From assembly GCF_025231525.1 (NCBI RefSeq), contig NZ_CP103057.1, forward strand, positions 4,029,802 to 4,093,801: a DNA stretch of 64,000 bases, written 5' to 3'. The DNA comes from Sphingomonas endolithica (lineage in GTDB: Bacteria > Pseudomonadota > Alphaproteobacteria > Sphingomonadales > Sphingomonadaceae). Below the pieces are notes generated by a model. The model was not told the DNA's origin, ran no database searches, and worked only from the letters and a program-made list of their open reading frames with translations. Shown here piece by piece: positions 40,464-49,125 of the stretch (position 1 is its first letter; every line of letters starts with the position of its first letter). The translations under genes were made by a program, and so were the position numbers.

Positions 40464-40694
40464 ATGCAGGTTGCGAAATGGGGCAATAGCCTCGCGGTTC
40501 GACTGCCGAAGCACGTTGTTCTTGCGCTGGATTTGAAGGCCGGAGACGACGTTACGCTGCGCGCGCGGGAGCCCGGCACGTTGGACGTCTCGAAGACGAT
40601 GACCCGCGAGGAAGCGCTGATGAACTTGCGGCGCTTTCGCGGGATGATCCCGGCGGACTTCAAGTTCGACCGCGACGAGGCCAATGCCCGGTAG
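40464..40694 (+). CDS. AbrB/MazE-type antitoxin (VapB-like)
   Basis: A 76-residue protein beginning MQVAKWGNSLAVRLPKHVVL, the swapped-hairpin AbrB/SpoVT DNA-binding fold used by MazE and many VapB antitoxins. The C-terminal half (MTREEALMNLRRFRGMIPAD) is the toxin-binding tail. It should bind its own promoter at the palindrome just upstream and neutralise the PIN-domain toxin whose start overlaps its last 11 bases. GGAG (40453-40456) supports the ATG at 40464. The pair lies between dnaA and trpS, in a visibly less G+C-rich stretch, suggesting acquisition. Confidence 0.88.
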   Translation: MQVAKWGNSLAVRLPKHVVLALDLKAGDDVTLRAREPGTLDVSKTMTREEALMNLRRFRGMIPADFKFDRDEANAR

Positions 40695-41091
40695 CTTCTT
40701 CGACAGCAATGTGCCGCTGTCTGTCGCGGTTGGCGATGACGCGAAGGCGAATCTGGCCGAGCAGCTCTTATCTAGTGGCGGCATCGTAAGTGTTCAGGTG
40801 TTGAACGAAGTCGCCAATGTTGCGTTGCGCAAATACGGGTTCACTATTCCCGAGGTCGTGACGTTTATCGACAGCCTGCGTTTCGTCGTGAAGGTGGTGC
40901 CGGTGACGGTCGAGACGCATGAAGTCGCGTTGATCGTTCGGGAGCGTCACCGTTTCGCATTTCACGATTGTGCGATCGTCGCTGCAGCATTGCTCGCCGA
41001 TTGCGAGACGCTGTGGTCGGAGGACATGCACGACGGGCTTGTCGTCGACGGGCGGCTTACGATCCGCAACCCGTTTGCGGGGGCGGCGTAA
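40684..41091 (+). CDS. PIN-domain toxin (VapC-like ribonuclease)
   Basis: A 135-residue PIN-domain protein. The acidic metal-binding residues of the fold are in place: Asp7 (SFFDSNVP), Glu42 (VLNEVANVAL), Asp95 (FHDCAIVAAALL) and Asp114 (WSEDMHDG). VapC toxins are Mg-dependent ribonucleases that usually cut tRNA or rRNA; the target here cannot be read. The ATG overlaps the antitoxin gene by 11 bases, so the two are coupled. It converges on trpS with a family C repeat between. Confidence 0.9.
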   Translation: MPGSFFDSNVPLSVAVGDDAKANLAEQLLSSGGIVSVQVLNEVANVALRKYGFTIPEVVTFIDSLRFVVKVVPVTVETHEVALIVRERHRFAFHDCAIVAAALLADCETLWSEDMHDGLVVDGRLTIRNPFAGAA

Positions 41092-41109
41092 CGCTCCTCG
41101 ATCCTGAAA

Positions 41110-41177
41110 CCGTTCGTCCTGAGCTTGTCGAAGGGCGTGTTCTGGTACACGTCCTTCGACAAGCTCAGGACGAGCGG
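41110..41177. repeat. Intergenic inverted repeat, family C
   Basis: CCGTTCGTCCTGAGCTTGTC plus GAAGG and CCTTCGACAAGCTCAGGACG plus AGCGG: near-perfect 25-base complementary arms separated by 18 bases, between convergent vapC and trpS. It may act as a bidirectional terminator. Confidence 0.85.
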
Positions 41178-41198
41178 ATTTTTTAAGCGCATTGGGTC

Positions 41199-42206
41199 CT
41201 AGATTTGCAACCCCATCGCGCGCTGCGCCGCCAGCAGCGTGGGCGCGGCGAGATTGCGTGCTTTTTCGGCGCCGCTTTCCAGCAGGCGACTGACTTCGGC
41301 GCGGTCGTCCAGCAACCGCAGCATGCGGTCGCGGATCGGGCCCAATGTGGCGACCGCCAGGTCGGCGAGGGCCGGCTTGAAGGCACCGAAGCCCTGGCCG
41401 GCATAGTCCGCGATCACCTGCTCGGTCGTGCGATCGGCCAAGGCGGCGTAGATCGTGACCAGGTTCTTGGCCTCGGGCCGTTCTGCCAGGCCGTCGACAT
41501 TGTCGGGCAGCGCGTCGGCGTCGCTCTTGGCCTTGCGGAACTTGGCGGCGATCGTTTCGTCGTCGTCGATCAGGTTGACGCGCGACTGTTCGGACGGGTT
41601 CGACTTCGACATCTTGGTCGCGGCATCGCGCAGCGACATGATGCGCGGGGCGGCCTTGCTGACCATCGGTTCGGGCTGGGTGAACAATTCGGTTTCGTAG
41701 TCGAGGTTGAACTTGGCGGCGATGTCGCGCGCGAGCTCCAGATGCTGCTTCTGATCCTCGCCCACCGGCACATGCGTGGCGTTGTAGAGCAGCACGTCGG
41801 CCGCCATCAGCACGGGATAGTCGTACAGGCCGACGCTGGCGCCCTCGCGGTTCTTGCCGGCCTTGTCCTTGAACTGCGTCATGCGGTTGAGCCAGCCGAC
41901 GCGGGCGACGTTGTTCAGCAGCCAGGCAAGCTCGCTATGCTGCGGCACGCGCGTCTGGTTGAACAGGATCGACCGTTCGGGATCGATGCCGGCGGCGATT
42001 ACCGTTGCCGCCATCTCGATCGTGTTCGAGGCCAGTTCGGCCGGCGCGATCCATTCGGTCAGCCCGTGCAGGTCGGCGATGAAGTACATCGTCTCGCCGC
42101 CCTGCTGCTGGATGTCGTCCTGCATGGCGACCCATTGCTTCACGGCGCCGAGATAATTGCCGAGATGGAGATTGCCGGTGGGCTTGATGCCGGAAACGAC
42201 GCGCAT
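41199..42206 (-). CDS. trpS: Tryptophanyl-tRNA synthetase
   Basis: A 335-residue class I tryptophanyl-tRNA synthetase. The HIGH-type motif is in GIKPTGNLHLGNYLGAVKQW at the N terminus, and the KMSKS loop in AATKMSKSNPSEQSRV near residue 200. The tryptophan pocket region FIADLHGLTEW is present. Length is normal. It lies 11 bases after murJ on the same strand and is probably co-transcribed with it. It converges on the toxin-antitoxin operon. Confidence 0.97.
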   Translation of the reverse strand: MRVVSGIKPTGNLHLGNYLGAVKQWVAMQDDIQQQGGETMYFIADLHGLTEWIAPAELASNTIEMAATVIAAGIDPERSILFNQTRVPQHSELAWLLNNVARVGWLNRMTQFKDKAGKNREGASVGLYDYPVLMAADVLLYNATHVPVGEDQKQHLELARDIAAKFNLDYETELFTQPEPMVSKAAPRIMSLRDAATKMSKSNPSEQSRVNLIDDDETIAAKFRKAKSDADALPDNVDGLAERPEAKNLVTIYAALADRTTEQVIADYAGQGFGAFKPALADLAVATLGPIRDRMLRLLDDRAEVSRLLESGAEKARNLAAPTLLAAQRAMGLQI

Positions 42207-42217
42207 GGAGGTGACTT

Positions 42218-43792
42218 TCAGGCCGGAGTGCGCCTGAACATCATCCGCAGATCGGCGGGAGTGTAGGCGCGCAGGATGAAACAGGCGACCGCGTAGACCA
42301 GCCCGCCGGTGCCGACCAGCACGAACATCGCGCCCCAGCGGGTAAGGCTCGGGCCAGTGGTGTACGGCGTGAAGAGATCGTCGAGCAAGTACATTGCCAG
42401 CCCCATGATCAACGCCGCCCCGAGCAGCCGCACCGCGCGGTGCGCGAGGCGGGCGTCAGGCACGAAGTGACCGCGCTGCCGCAGGGTGCGGTACAGCAGG
42501 TAGACGTTGACGCAACTCGCCAGTGCGGTCGCCAGCGGGGGCCCGAGATGCTTGAGCGGGATGATGAAGGCGAGGTTAAGCACCAGGTTGATGGCGATCG
42601 AGATGGTGGCGAAGCGCACCGGCGTCTTGGTATCGGAACGCGCATAATATCCGGGCGTCAGCACCTTCACCAGGATGTAGGCGGGCAGGCCGATCGAGAA
42701 AGCGGCAAGCGCACCGGCCGTTGCCGCCGTATCGGCCGCAGTGAAGGCGCCGTGCTGGAACAAGGCGGCGATGATCGGCACGCCGCACACGATCAGCGCG
42801 ACGGTGGCGGGGAGGGTGAAGAACAGTGCTAACTCCATGCCGCGATTCTGCGTTTCCATGGCGCCCGCCTCGTGGCCGAGGCCAAGCTGGCGCGAGATGG
42901 TGGGCAGCAGCACGGTGCCAAGACCGATGCCGATCAGCCCGAGTGGCAACTGGTTCAGGCGATCGGCATAATAGATGTACGACACCGACCCCTCGGGCAG
43001 CAGGCTGGCGGCGAGCGCGGTCGAGATGACGAGATTGATCTGCACCGCGCCGGCCCCGGCGGCGGCCGGCCAGATCAGCGACAGCAGCTTCTTGACGTCG
43101 GGGTTGAGCCGGGGCGCGCGCAGGCGCAGCTTCACGCCGGCCGAGCGGCAGGCGAAGATCAGCCAGGCGAGTTGCAACACGCCCGACACCGTCACCGCGA
43201 TCGCCTGGTTGCGGGCGGTGCCGAGCGGATCGGTGTGCAGGAAGATCAACGCGGCGATCAGCGTCGCGTTGAGCAGGATCGGTGCGGCGGCATTGACCCA
43301 GAAGCGGTGCAGCGAATTGAGGATGCCGCCGAGCAGCGACACCAGGCTGATCAACAGGAGATAGGGAAAGGTGATCCGCGCCAGATCGACCGCAAAGGCG
43401 AACTCGGCGGGGCTGGCGTTGCGGAAGCCGCCCGACAGCAGATAGGTGACCGGCCAGGCGGCGAGTTCCATGACGATCGTCATCACGATCAGGATCGGCA
43501 GCAACACCGACAGCGCATCTTCGGCAAAGGTGATGCCGCGCGGCAGCCCGCCGCCCTCGTCAGCAGCGCCCTCCGCCATCTTGCGGTTGAACATCGGGAT
43601 GAACGCAGCGGAGAACGCGCCCTCGGCGAACAGCGCTCGGAACATGTTGGGCAGGCGGAAGGCGATCAGGAAGGCGTCGGACGCGAAGCTGGCGCCGATG
43701 AAGCGCGCGAACAGCGAATCGCGCACCAGCCCGAGCACGCGGCTGGCGAGGGTCAGGCCGCCAACCGACCCCAGCGCACGTGTCAGATTCAT
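42218..43792 (-). CDS. murJ: Lipid II flippase MurJ
   Basis: A 524-residue MOP-superfamily transporter that flips the peptidoglycan precursor lipid II across the inner membrane. The N terminus LGSVGGLTLASRVLGLVRDS and the tract FIGASFASDAFLIAFRLPNM followed by FRALFAEGAFSAAFIP are signatures of MurJ. About fourteen hydrophobic helices follow to the end. Length is normal. A family B-like repeat lies immediately upstream of the start, and trpS follows directly. Confidence 0.95.
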   Translation of the reverse strand: MNLTRALGSVGGLTLASRVLGLVRDSLFARFIGASFASDAFLIAFRLPNMFRALFAEGAFSAAFIPMFNRKMAEGAADEGGGLPRGITFAEDALSVLLPILIVMTIVMELAAWPVTYLLSGGFRNASPAEFAFAVDLARITFPYLLLISLVSLLGGILNSLHRFWVNAAAPILLNATLIAALIFLHTDPLGTARNQAIAVTVSGVLQLAWLIFACRSAGVKLRLRAPRLNPDVKKLLSLIWPAAAGAGAVQINLVISTALAASLLPEGSVSYIYYADRLNQLPLGLIGIGLGTVLLPTISRQLGLGHEAGAMETQNRGMELALFFTLPATVALIVCGVPIIAALFQHGAFTAADTAATAGALAAFSIGLPAYILVKVLTPGYYARSDTKTPVRFATISIAINLVLNLAFIIPLKHLGPPLATALASCVNVYLLYRTLRQRGHFVPDARLAHRAVRLLGAALIMGLAMYLLDDLFTPYTTGPSLTRWGAMFVLVGTGGLVYAVACFILRAYTPADLRMMFRRTPA

Positions 43793-43814
43793 GTGATTAT
43801 CGTCTCTGCCATTT

Positions 43815-43922
43815 CGTCATCCTGAACTTGTTTCAGGATCCAGGCGCGGTCACTCGCCAAATGGACCATGTCCGTGGATCGGCTGACCGCGCCTGGATGC
43901 TGAAACAAGTTCAGCATGACGG
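43815..43922. repeat. Intergenic inverted repeat, family B variant
   Basis: GTCATCCTGAACTTGTTTCA plus GGATCCAGGCGCGGTCA and TGACCGCGCCTGGATGCTGA plus AACAAGTTCAGCATGACGG. The arms are long and well matched. It lies between secB and murJ, both on the minus strand, in the murJ promoter region. Confidence 0.85.
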
Positions 43923-43932
43923 CTGGTTAGTA

Positions 43933-44448
43933 TCAGGCAGTGCCGGTTTCCGCGGTGGTCACCTGCGGCTGCCCTTCGGCATCGGCCTGTGCCTGGTACA
44001 TGCCGGCGAAGTCGATGGGCTCTAGCAGCAGCGGCGGGAAGCCGCCGTCGCGCACGGCATCTGCGAGCACGCGGCGCGCGAACGGGAAGATCAGGCGCGG
44101 CGCTTCGCCGAGCAGGAAGGGCTGGAGATGCTCGGCGGGGATGTTGCGCAGGCCGAACAGGCCAGCGAACGACAGATCGACGATGAATGCGACCTGGCCT
44201 TCTGCTTCGGCGCGGACTTCGATCTTCAGCACGACCTCGAACACGTCGTCGCCGACCTGGCCCGAGCCGATGTTGAACTGCACGTCGATCTGCGGCGCGA
44301 CCTGGTTCTGGAAGATCGCCGGGGCGTTCGGGTTCTCGAACGACAGGTCCTTCACATATTGCGAGATCAGACCGACGGCCGGCAACGTGTCTTCGCCGTT
44401 GCTATAGGGTTCCGCGCCGGTGGTGACGCCATTGTCCTGCTCTGCCAT
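43933..44448 (-). CDS. secB: Protein-export chaperone SecB
   Basis: A 171-residue SecB, the tetrameric chaperone that keeps exported proteins unfolded and hands them to SecA. Family tracts are SQYVKDLSFENPNAPAIFQN near residue 30, VDLSFAGLFGLRNIPAEHLQ, LLGEAPRLIFPFARRVLADA, and GGFPPLLLEPIDFAGMYQ at the C terminus. It is divergent from the Tim44-like gene, an arrangement common in alphaproteobacteria. The 230-base gap to that gene shows no further gene. Confidence 0.96.
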   Translation of the reverse strand: MAEQDNGVTTGAEPYSNGEDTLPAVGLISQYVKDLSFENPNAPAIFQNQVAPQIDVQFNIGSGQVGDDVFEVVLKIEVRAEAEGQVAFIVDLSFAGLFGLRNIPAEHLQPFLLGEAPRLIFPFARRVLADAVRDGGFPPLLLEPIDFAGMYQAQADAEGQPQVTTAETGTA

Positions 44449-44678
44449 CGAAACTGGTTCCTCACATGATCGCGCAATGGATTAAGGTGGCCGGTGTTGG
44501 TCCGGCAACCGATGATGCGGGCGCCTAGCAGGGGGCGGCGGCTTGTTCAACGGTGGCGACCGTCCGCAAAGCAGGCGGTGTCGCCGCGCGTCGCGCGGGA
44601 ACAAGCGGCCTTGCCGCCGCATTTGTATCGAGATCGCCTTGCGCCTATGTAAGCGGTTGGCCGAATTCGGAGACCGAA

Positions 44679-45323
44679 GTGTTTTACGTTGTCATTCTTG
44701 CGATGGTCGCCGGTTTCGTGGCGCTGCGCCTGTACATGGTGCTGGGCAAACGCACCGGCCACGAACAGGCATTGCCAAAGCCCGCCGAAGAACGCGCGCC
44801 GATCACCACGCTGCCGCGGCCGATCGAGTCGGCAGTCGAGCCACGCGAGATCGCGACGCGCAATATTGACAGCAAGGCGGAAGCCGGGTTGCGCCAGATC
44901 GTCACCGCCGAGCCTTCGTTCGATGTCGGGCAGTTCGTGGAGGGTGCGCAGAGCGCCTATCGCATGATCCTGGAAGCCTATTGGAAGGGCGACGAGGAGG
45001 CACTGGACTGGCTGGTCGAAGCCGATGTGAAGACCGCGTTCGCCGAGGCGATCGCGGCGCGGCATGAGGCGGGGCATGTCCTGGAGAACCGTCTGGTCTC
45101 GATCGAGCGCGCGGTGATCGCCGATGCGCAGGTCGAGGGCAAGCAGGCCCGTATCACCGTGCGCTTCGATGCCGACATCGCTGCCGTCACGCGCGATGCC
45201 GAAGGCAACGTCGTGTCCGGATCGATGAGCGATGCGGTCGAGACGCACGACGTCTGGACGTTCGCGCGCACGTTGAAGAGCAACGATCCGAACTGGAAGC
45301 TCATCGATACCGACGAAGCCTGA
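44679..45323 (+). CDS. Tim44/TimA-like domain protein
   Basis: A 214-residue protein with an N-terminal membrane helix (VFYVVILAMVAGFVALRLYM) and a C-terminal Tim44-like domain: GAQSAYRMILEAYWKGDEEA, a central ARITVRFDADIAAVTRD, and DVWTFARTLKSNDPNWKLID at the end. In mitochondria the same domain belongs to the import motor; in alphaproteobacteria the protein is called TimA and its role is unsettled. The start is GTG at 44679. Its stop overlaps the mltA ATG by one base; smr follows, giving a three-gene operon divergent from secB. Confidence 0.87.
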   Translation: MFYVVILAMVAGFVALRLYMVLGKRTGHEQALPKPAEERAPITTLPRPIESAVEPREIATRNIDSKAEAGLRQIVTAEPSFDVGQFVEGAQSAYRMILEAYWKGDEEALDWLVEADVKTAFAEAIAARHEAGHVLENRLVSIERAVIADAQVEGKQARITVRFDADIAAVTRDAEGNVVSGSMSDAVETHDVWTFARTLKSNDPNWKLIDTDEA

Positions 45324-46636
45324 TGCGGATCACAGGTGCGCGCCGCTACGCCGCGATCGGCCTTGGGCTGGCGCTGAGTGCTTGTGGCGGACGGATCGTT
45401 CCGCCGGGCACGCCATCGGGCTACGCGCCGCCCGCTGGGCAGGATCGTGGCGAACAGCCGCGGGATCGTGCAGATCGACCAAAGGTCCGCGGCACCGCAC
45501 CGGTGCGTCAGCCGACCGCGGCGACACCGATAGCGCCTGTACCTGCAATGGCCGTTCCGGGGGCGGCCACCGCGGCGGCAACGGGGCTGGTTACCGGGCC
45601 GGCGATCGACTCGCTGCCGATCAGCGACGAACAAGCCATGGCGGCACTGGCGGCGTTCCGATTGTCCTGCCCATCGTTGATGCGGCGGGTGGATACCTCC
45701 GGCCTGACCCGTGGCACCGACTGGCAGCCGGCGTGCAGCGCGGCTGCCGCCGGTGACGGCGATGCGCGGCGCTTCTTCTCGCGCTGGTTCGAGAGCGTGC
45801 AGGTCGGCGACGGCAAGGCGTTCGCCACCGGCTATTACGAGCCGGAGATCGCCGGCTCGCGGGATCGGCGGGCCGGGTACGACATCCCGATCTACGGTCG
45901 GCCGAGCGACCTGATCGATGTCGATCTTGGCCAGTTCAACGATGACCTCAAGGGCAAGAAGATACGCGGCCGCGTCGATAAAACGGCGTTGGTGCCCTAT
46001 TACGATCGCACCGCGATCGAACAGGGCGCGCTGAGCGGCCGGGCGCCGATCCTTGGCTGGGCGGCGGATCCGGTCGCTTTGTTCTTCCTTCAAATCCAGG
46101 GCTCGGGCCGCGTACGCCTGCCCGACGGATCCGTGATGCGCATCGGCTACGAAACGCAGAATGGCCGCAGCTATACCGGCATCGGTGCGCTGATGAAGAC
46201 GCGCGGCTTGCTGGCGCCGGGACAAAGCTCGATGCAAGGCATCGTGCAGTGGCTCCATGACCATCCGGAAGAGGGTGCTGCGATCATGCGCGAGAATAAG
46301 AGCTTCGTGTTCTTCCGCGAATTGCAGACGGCGCCGCTCGGCGCGCTAGGGCTGCCGGTGACCGGCGGGGTCAGCGCGGCGACCGACGTCAAGTTCGTGC
46401 CGCTCGGCGCGCCGGTCTTCCTGTCGATGGACCGGACGGACGCGACCGGATTGTGGGTCGCGCAGGATACTGGTGGCGCGATCAAGGGCGCCAACCGCTT
46501 CGACACGTTCTGGGGCGGCGGCCATGATGCCGAAGCGATTGCCGGCGGTATGAGCGCGCGCGGCACGGCATTCCTGCTGCTGCCGATCGGCACGGTCGCG
46601 CGGCTGGCGGCGGAGCGCGCCGCGCCGGCCCGCTGA
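45323..46636 (+). CDS. mltA: Membrane-bound lytic murein transglycosylase A
   Basis: A 437-residue MltA lipoprotein that cleaves peptidoglycan glycan strands to 1,6-anhydro products. The lipobox is LSAC with Cys21. After a Pro/Ala-rich spacer the catalytic domain starts near LPISDEQAMAALAAFRLSCP, with GYYEPEIAGSRDRR and the GWAADPVALFFLQIQGSGRV tract. The 3D domain contains the catalytic Asp in WVAQDTGGAIKGANRFDTFW. The proline-rich region after the lipobox is longer than usual. It overlaps the Tim44-like gene by one base. Confidence 0.95.
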   Translation: MRITGARRYAAIGLGLALSACGGRIVPPGTPSGYAPPAGQDRGEQPRDRADRPKVRGTAPVRQPTAATPIAPVPAMAVPGAATAAATGLVTGPAIDSLPISDEQAMAALAAFRLSCPSLMRRVDTSGLTRGTDWQPACSAAAAGDGDARRFFSRWFESVQVGDGKAFATGYYEPEIAGSRDRRAGYDIPIYGRPSDLIDVDLGQFNDDLKGKKIRGRVDKTALVPYYDRTAIEQGALSGRAPILGWAADPVALFFLQIQGSGRVRLPDGSVMRIGYETQNGRSYTGIGALMKTRGLLAPGQSSMQGIVQWLHDHPEEGAAIMRENKSFVFFRELQTAPLGALGLPVTGGVSAATDVKFVPLGAPVFLSMDRTDATGLWVAQDTGGAIKGANRFDTFWGGGHDAEAIAGGMSARGTAFLLLPIGTVARLAAERAAPAR

Positions 46637-46637
46637 C

Positions 46638-47297
46638 ATGGCGGAGCGACCGTTATCGTCCGAAGAAGCCGCTTTATGGGCGCGCGTGCTGACCTCGGTA
46701 CGGCCGTTGAAGGTCGCGCCCAAGCCAGCGGCGAAGATCGTGCGCACCGCGCCGCCGCGCAGCAAGGCTGCGCTGCCTGCCGCCGCAAAGGCCCCGGTCG
46801 TCGACCAAACGCCAGAGCCGGGGCTGTTCGAGAAGCTGCTCGCCGCGGGCGTCGGCCGCGGCAAGGGCACCAAGAGCCTGCTCGGCGCAACACCGAAGCG
46901 CAGCACGATAGCAGTCGCCAAGCCGACGCTTGCCGGGGCGAACACGCTGGACGGGAGTTGGGACAAGAAGCTCGCGCGGGGGCTGGTCTCGCCCGATCGC
47001 GCGATCGACCTGCACGGCCATAACCTGTCGACGGCTTATGCGACGCTGGACGGCGCACTGGAGCAGGCGATCGGCCAGGGGGATCGGGTGATCCTGCTGG
47101 TCACCGGCAAGCCGCCGCGCCCGGCCAGCGAGCGCCCCCATGCGCGAGGTGCGATTCGGGCGTCGGTCAGCGATTGGCTGGCGGGATCCCGCCATGCCGG
47201 GGCAATCGCTGCGGTCAGGGCGGCGCATCCGCGGCACGGCGGTGCAGGTGCCTTGTATATCATCCTGCGCAGGGCCGCCGCTGGGCGGAATTATTAA
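46638..47297 (+). CDS. Smr-domain protein
   Basis: A 219-residue protein with a basic Pro/Ala/Lys-rich N-terminal half and a C-terminal Smr domain. The domain has AIDLHGHNLSTAYATLDGAL (LDLHG-type motif), ILLVTGKP (TGxG-type motif, slightly altered), and HGGAGALYIILRR at the end. Stand-alone Smr proteins are nicking DNA or RNA endonucleases; some act on stalled-ribosome mRNA. The start is one base after the mltA stop. It is last in the timA-mltA-smr operon. Confidence 0.9.
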   Translation: MAERPLSSEEAALWARVLTSVRPLKVAPKPAAKIVRTAPPRSKAALPAAAKAPVVDQTPEPGLFEKLLAAGVGRGKGTKSLLGATPKRSTIAVAKPTLAGANTLDGSWDKKLARGLVSPDRAIDLHGHNLSTAYATLDGALEQAIGQGDRVILLVTGKPPRPASERPHARGAIRASVSDWLAGSRHAGAIAAVRAAHPRHGGAGALYIILRRAAAGRNY

Positions 47298-47364
47298 CCT
47301 TTCGCGCGCAAATTCCGCGGCTTGGACGGACCATGGGTTCGCGGCATTGGGATCCTGATTGGTA

Positions 47365-49056
47365 ATGGAAGGTGTGTCGCTGAAAGGCCGCGCGATCGCT
47401 TTTGCGATGTGCGCCGGAGCGGTGGCATTCATCCTCGCGATCGTGGCGACGTCCGGCAAAGGCATGGACGGCGACAACGTCGCGCGCGCGCTGATTCCGG
47501 CGATCGTGTGTGCCGTCATGTGCTGGGCATCGGCGGAACGATCGATCGCGACGACCGCCGCCGCGATCGACCTGGCCATCACGCGGCTGACCAAGGCGGC
47601 GCGCGGCGACCTGGAAAGCGATATCGCGCCGGAAATAGCGCAGCAGGTGCCGCAGCTTGCCGGGGCCATGCGCGACTTGTTCGGCCAATTGAGCACGACG
47701 CTCGACAATGTCCACCGGCTCGCGATGTTCGACACGGTTACCGCCTTGCCCAATCGCACCAATTTCCGGCGCACCTGCGACCGCGAGATGAGCGGGATGC
47801 GGCCGGATGCCACTGCCGCCTTGTTCTTCATCGATCTCGATCGGTTCAAGACCGTCAACGACACGATGGGCCATGCCATGGGGGACCTGCTGCTGGGCAT
47901 GGTGGCCAATCGCCTGCGCGACATTGCCGATCGTGTGGTCGTCGATCATGGCGGGCACGAAGGCGGCTCGTCTCAGCCGGTGATCGGCCGCCTGGCCGGT
48001 GACGAGTTCACGATCTTCTACTCCGGCATCGCCGACAGCGACGAGGCATCGCGGGTCGGCCGCAGCGTGCTTGCCGCGCTTGCCGCGCCGTTCGACCTGA
48101 TGGGTACGGAAGTGAAGATCGGCGCCTCGATCGGCATCGCGATGCGCCCGGAACATGGCCGCAACCTGACCGAGTTGATGCGCGCCGCCGATGCCGCCAT
48201 GTATCACGCCAAGGACAGCGGCCGCGGCCGAATGGAGCATTTCACGCAAGGGCTGGCCGACGGCATCGCCGAGCGTGCGTTGCTGGAAAGCGAATTGCGC
48301 CAGGCGATCGAGCAGGACCAGTTCGAGCTCGTCTTTCAGCCGCAGGTCAGTCTGCCCGAGGGACGGGTCGTCGCGGCCGAGGCGCTATTGCGCTGGCAGC
48401 ATCCGCGACAGGGCACGAAGCTGCCGGCGACGTTCATCCAGCGTGCCGAGGAGACCGGGTTGATCGTCGAGATCGGCGAATGGGTGATCGCGACGGTCGC
48501 CGATACGATCGTGCGCTGGGAAAGCCTGGGCATCGAGCAGCGTCTGGCGGTGAACATATCGCCGCGCCAACTGGATCATGCCGGCTTCTTCGAACAATTG
48601 CGCGCTGCCATGCGGGCGGCGAACGCACCCGCGCGATTGCTGGAACTGGAAATCCCCGAGACGCTGGCGATGACCTGCTCGACCGAGGTGGTGGAGGCGA
48701 TTGCTGCGCTGCGGGCAGATGGCGCCACGATCTCGATCGACGATTTCGGCACCGGCTATACCAATCTCGCGCGGTTGCGCGACTTGCCGGTCGATCGCGT
48801 CAAGCTGGACCGCAGCCTGATCGAGAACGTCACCGACAGCCGGGAAGCGCGGATGATCGCGCATGCGGTGATCGGCCTGATCCACGGGCTCGGCTGCGAG
48901 GCAGTGGCCGAGGGGATCGAGAGCAACGCACAGGCCGACGTGCTCCGCGTGATCGGTTGTGACGTCGTGCAGGGCCAGGCCATCGCCGCGCCGATGGACG
49001 AGGCGGCGTTCGTCGCCTGGTCGCGCATGGATCAGCGGCGCGCGGCGGTTGGCTAG
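47365..49056 (+). CDS. GGDEF-EAL protein with degenerate GGDEF motif
   Basis: A 563-residue cyclic-di-GMP protein. Two N-terminal membrane helices (about residues 9-28 and 40-57) are followed by a coiled linker, a GGDEF domain and an EAL domain. The GGDEF signature is AGDEF (211-215), and a loop of about a dozen extra residues (DHGGHEGGSSQPV) precedes it, so there is no RxxD I-site in the usual place. The EAL part looks complete: EALLRWQHP (Glu339), IDDFGTGYTNL, VKLDRSLI, and EGIESNAQ. It is more likely a phosphodiesterase than a cyclase. The start at ATG 47365 has only a weak binding site. Confidence 0.9.
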   Translation: MEGVSLKGRAIAFAMCAGAVAFILAIVATSGKGMDGDNVARALIPAIVCAVMCWASAERSIATTAAAIDLAITRLTKAARGDLESDIAPEIAQQVPQLAGAMRDLFGQLSTTLDNVHRLAMFDTVTALPNRTNFRRTCDREMSGMRPDATAALFFIDLDRFKTVNDTMGHAMGDLLLGMVANRLRDIADRVVVDHGGHEGGSSQPVIGRLAGDEFTIFYSGIADSDEASRVGRSVLAALAAPFDLMGTEVKIGASIGIAMRPEHGRNLTELMRAADAAMYHAKDSGRGRMEHFTQGLADGIAERALLESELRQAIEQDQFELVFQPQVSLPEGRVVAAEALLRWQHPRQGTKLPATFIQRAEETGLIVEIGEWVIATVADTIVRWESLGIEQRLAVNISPRQLDHAGFFEQLRAAMRAANAPARLLELEIPETLAMTCSTEVVEAIAALRADGATISIDDFGTGYTNLARLRDLPVDRVKLDRSLIENVTDSREARMIAHAVIGLIHGLGCEAVAEGIESNAQADVLRVIGCDVVQGQAIAAPMDEAAFVAWSRMDQRRAAVG

Positions 49057-49125
49057 GGTTGCGGCGCGGGCGCGGGCGTTAGGACTTCACCTGCCGCTGA
49101 TACATCCTGGGGTGGGGTCGGGACT

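Noticed and set aside
47297..47364. Short gap before the GGDEF-EAL gene as a c-di-GMP riboswitch
   Set aside because: At 67 bases it is too short for the known c-di-GMP riboswitch classes, and no matching helices are seen.
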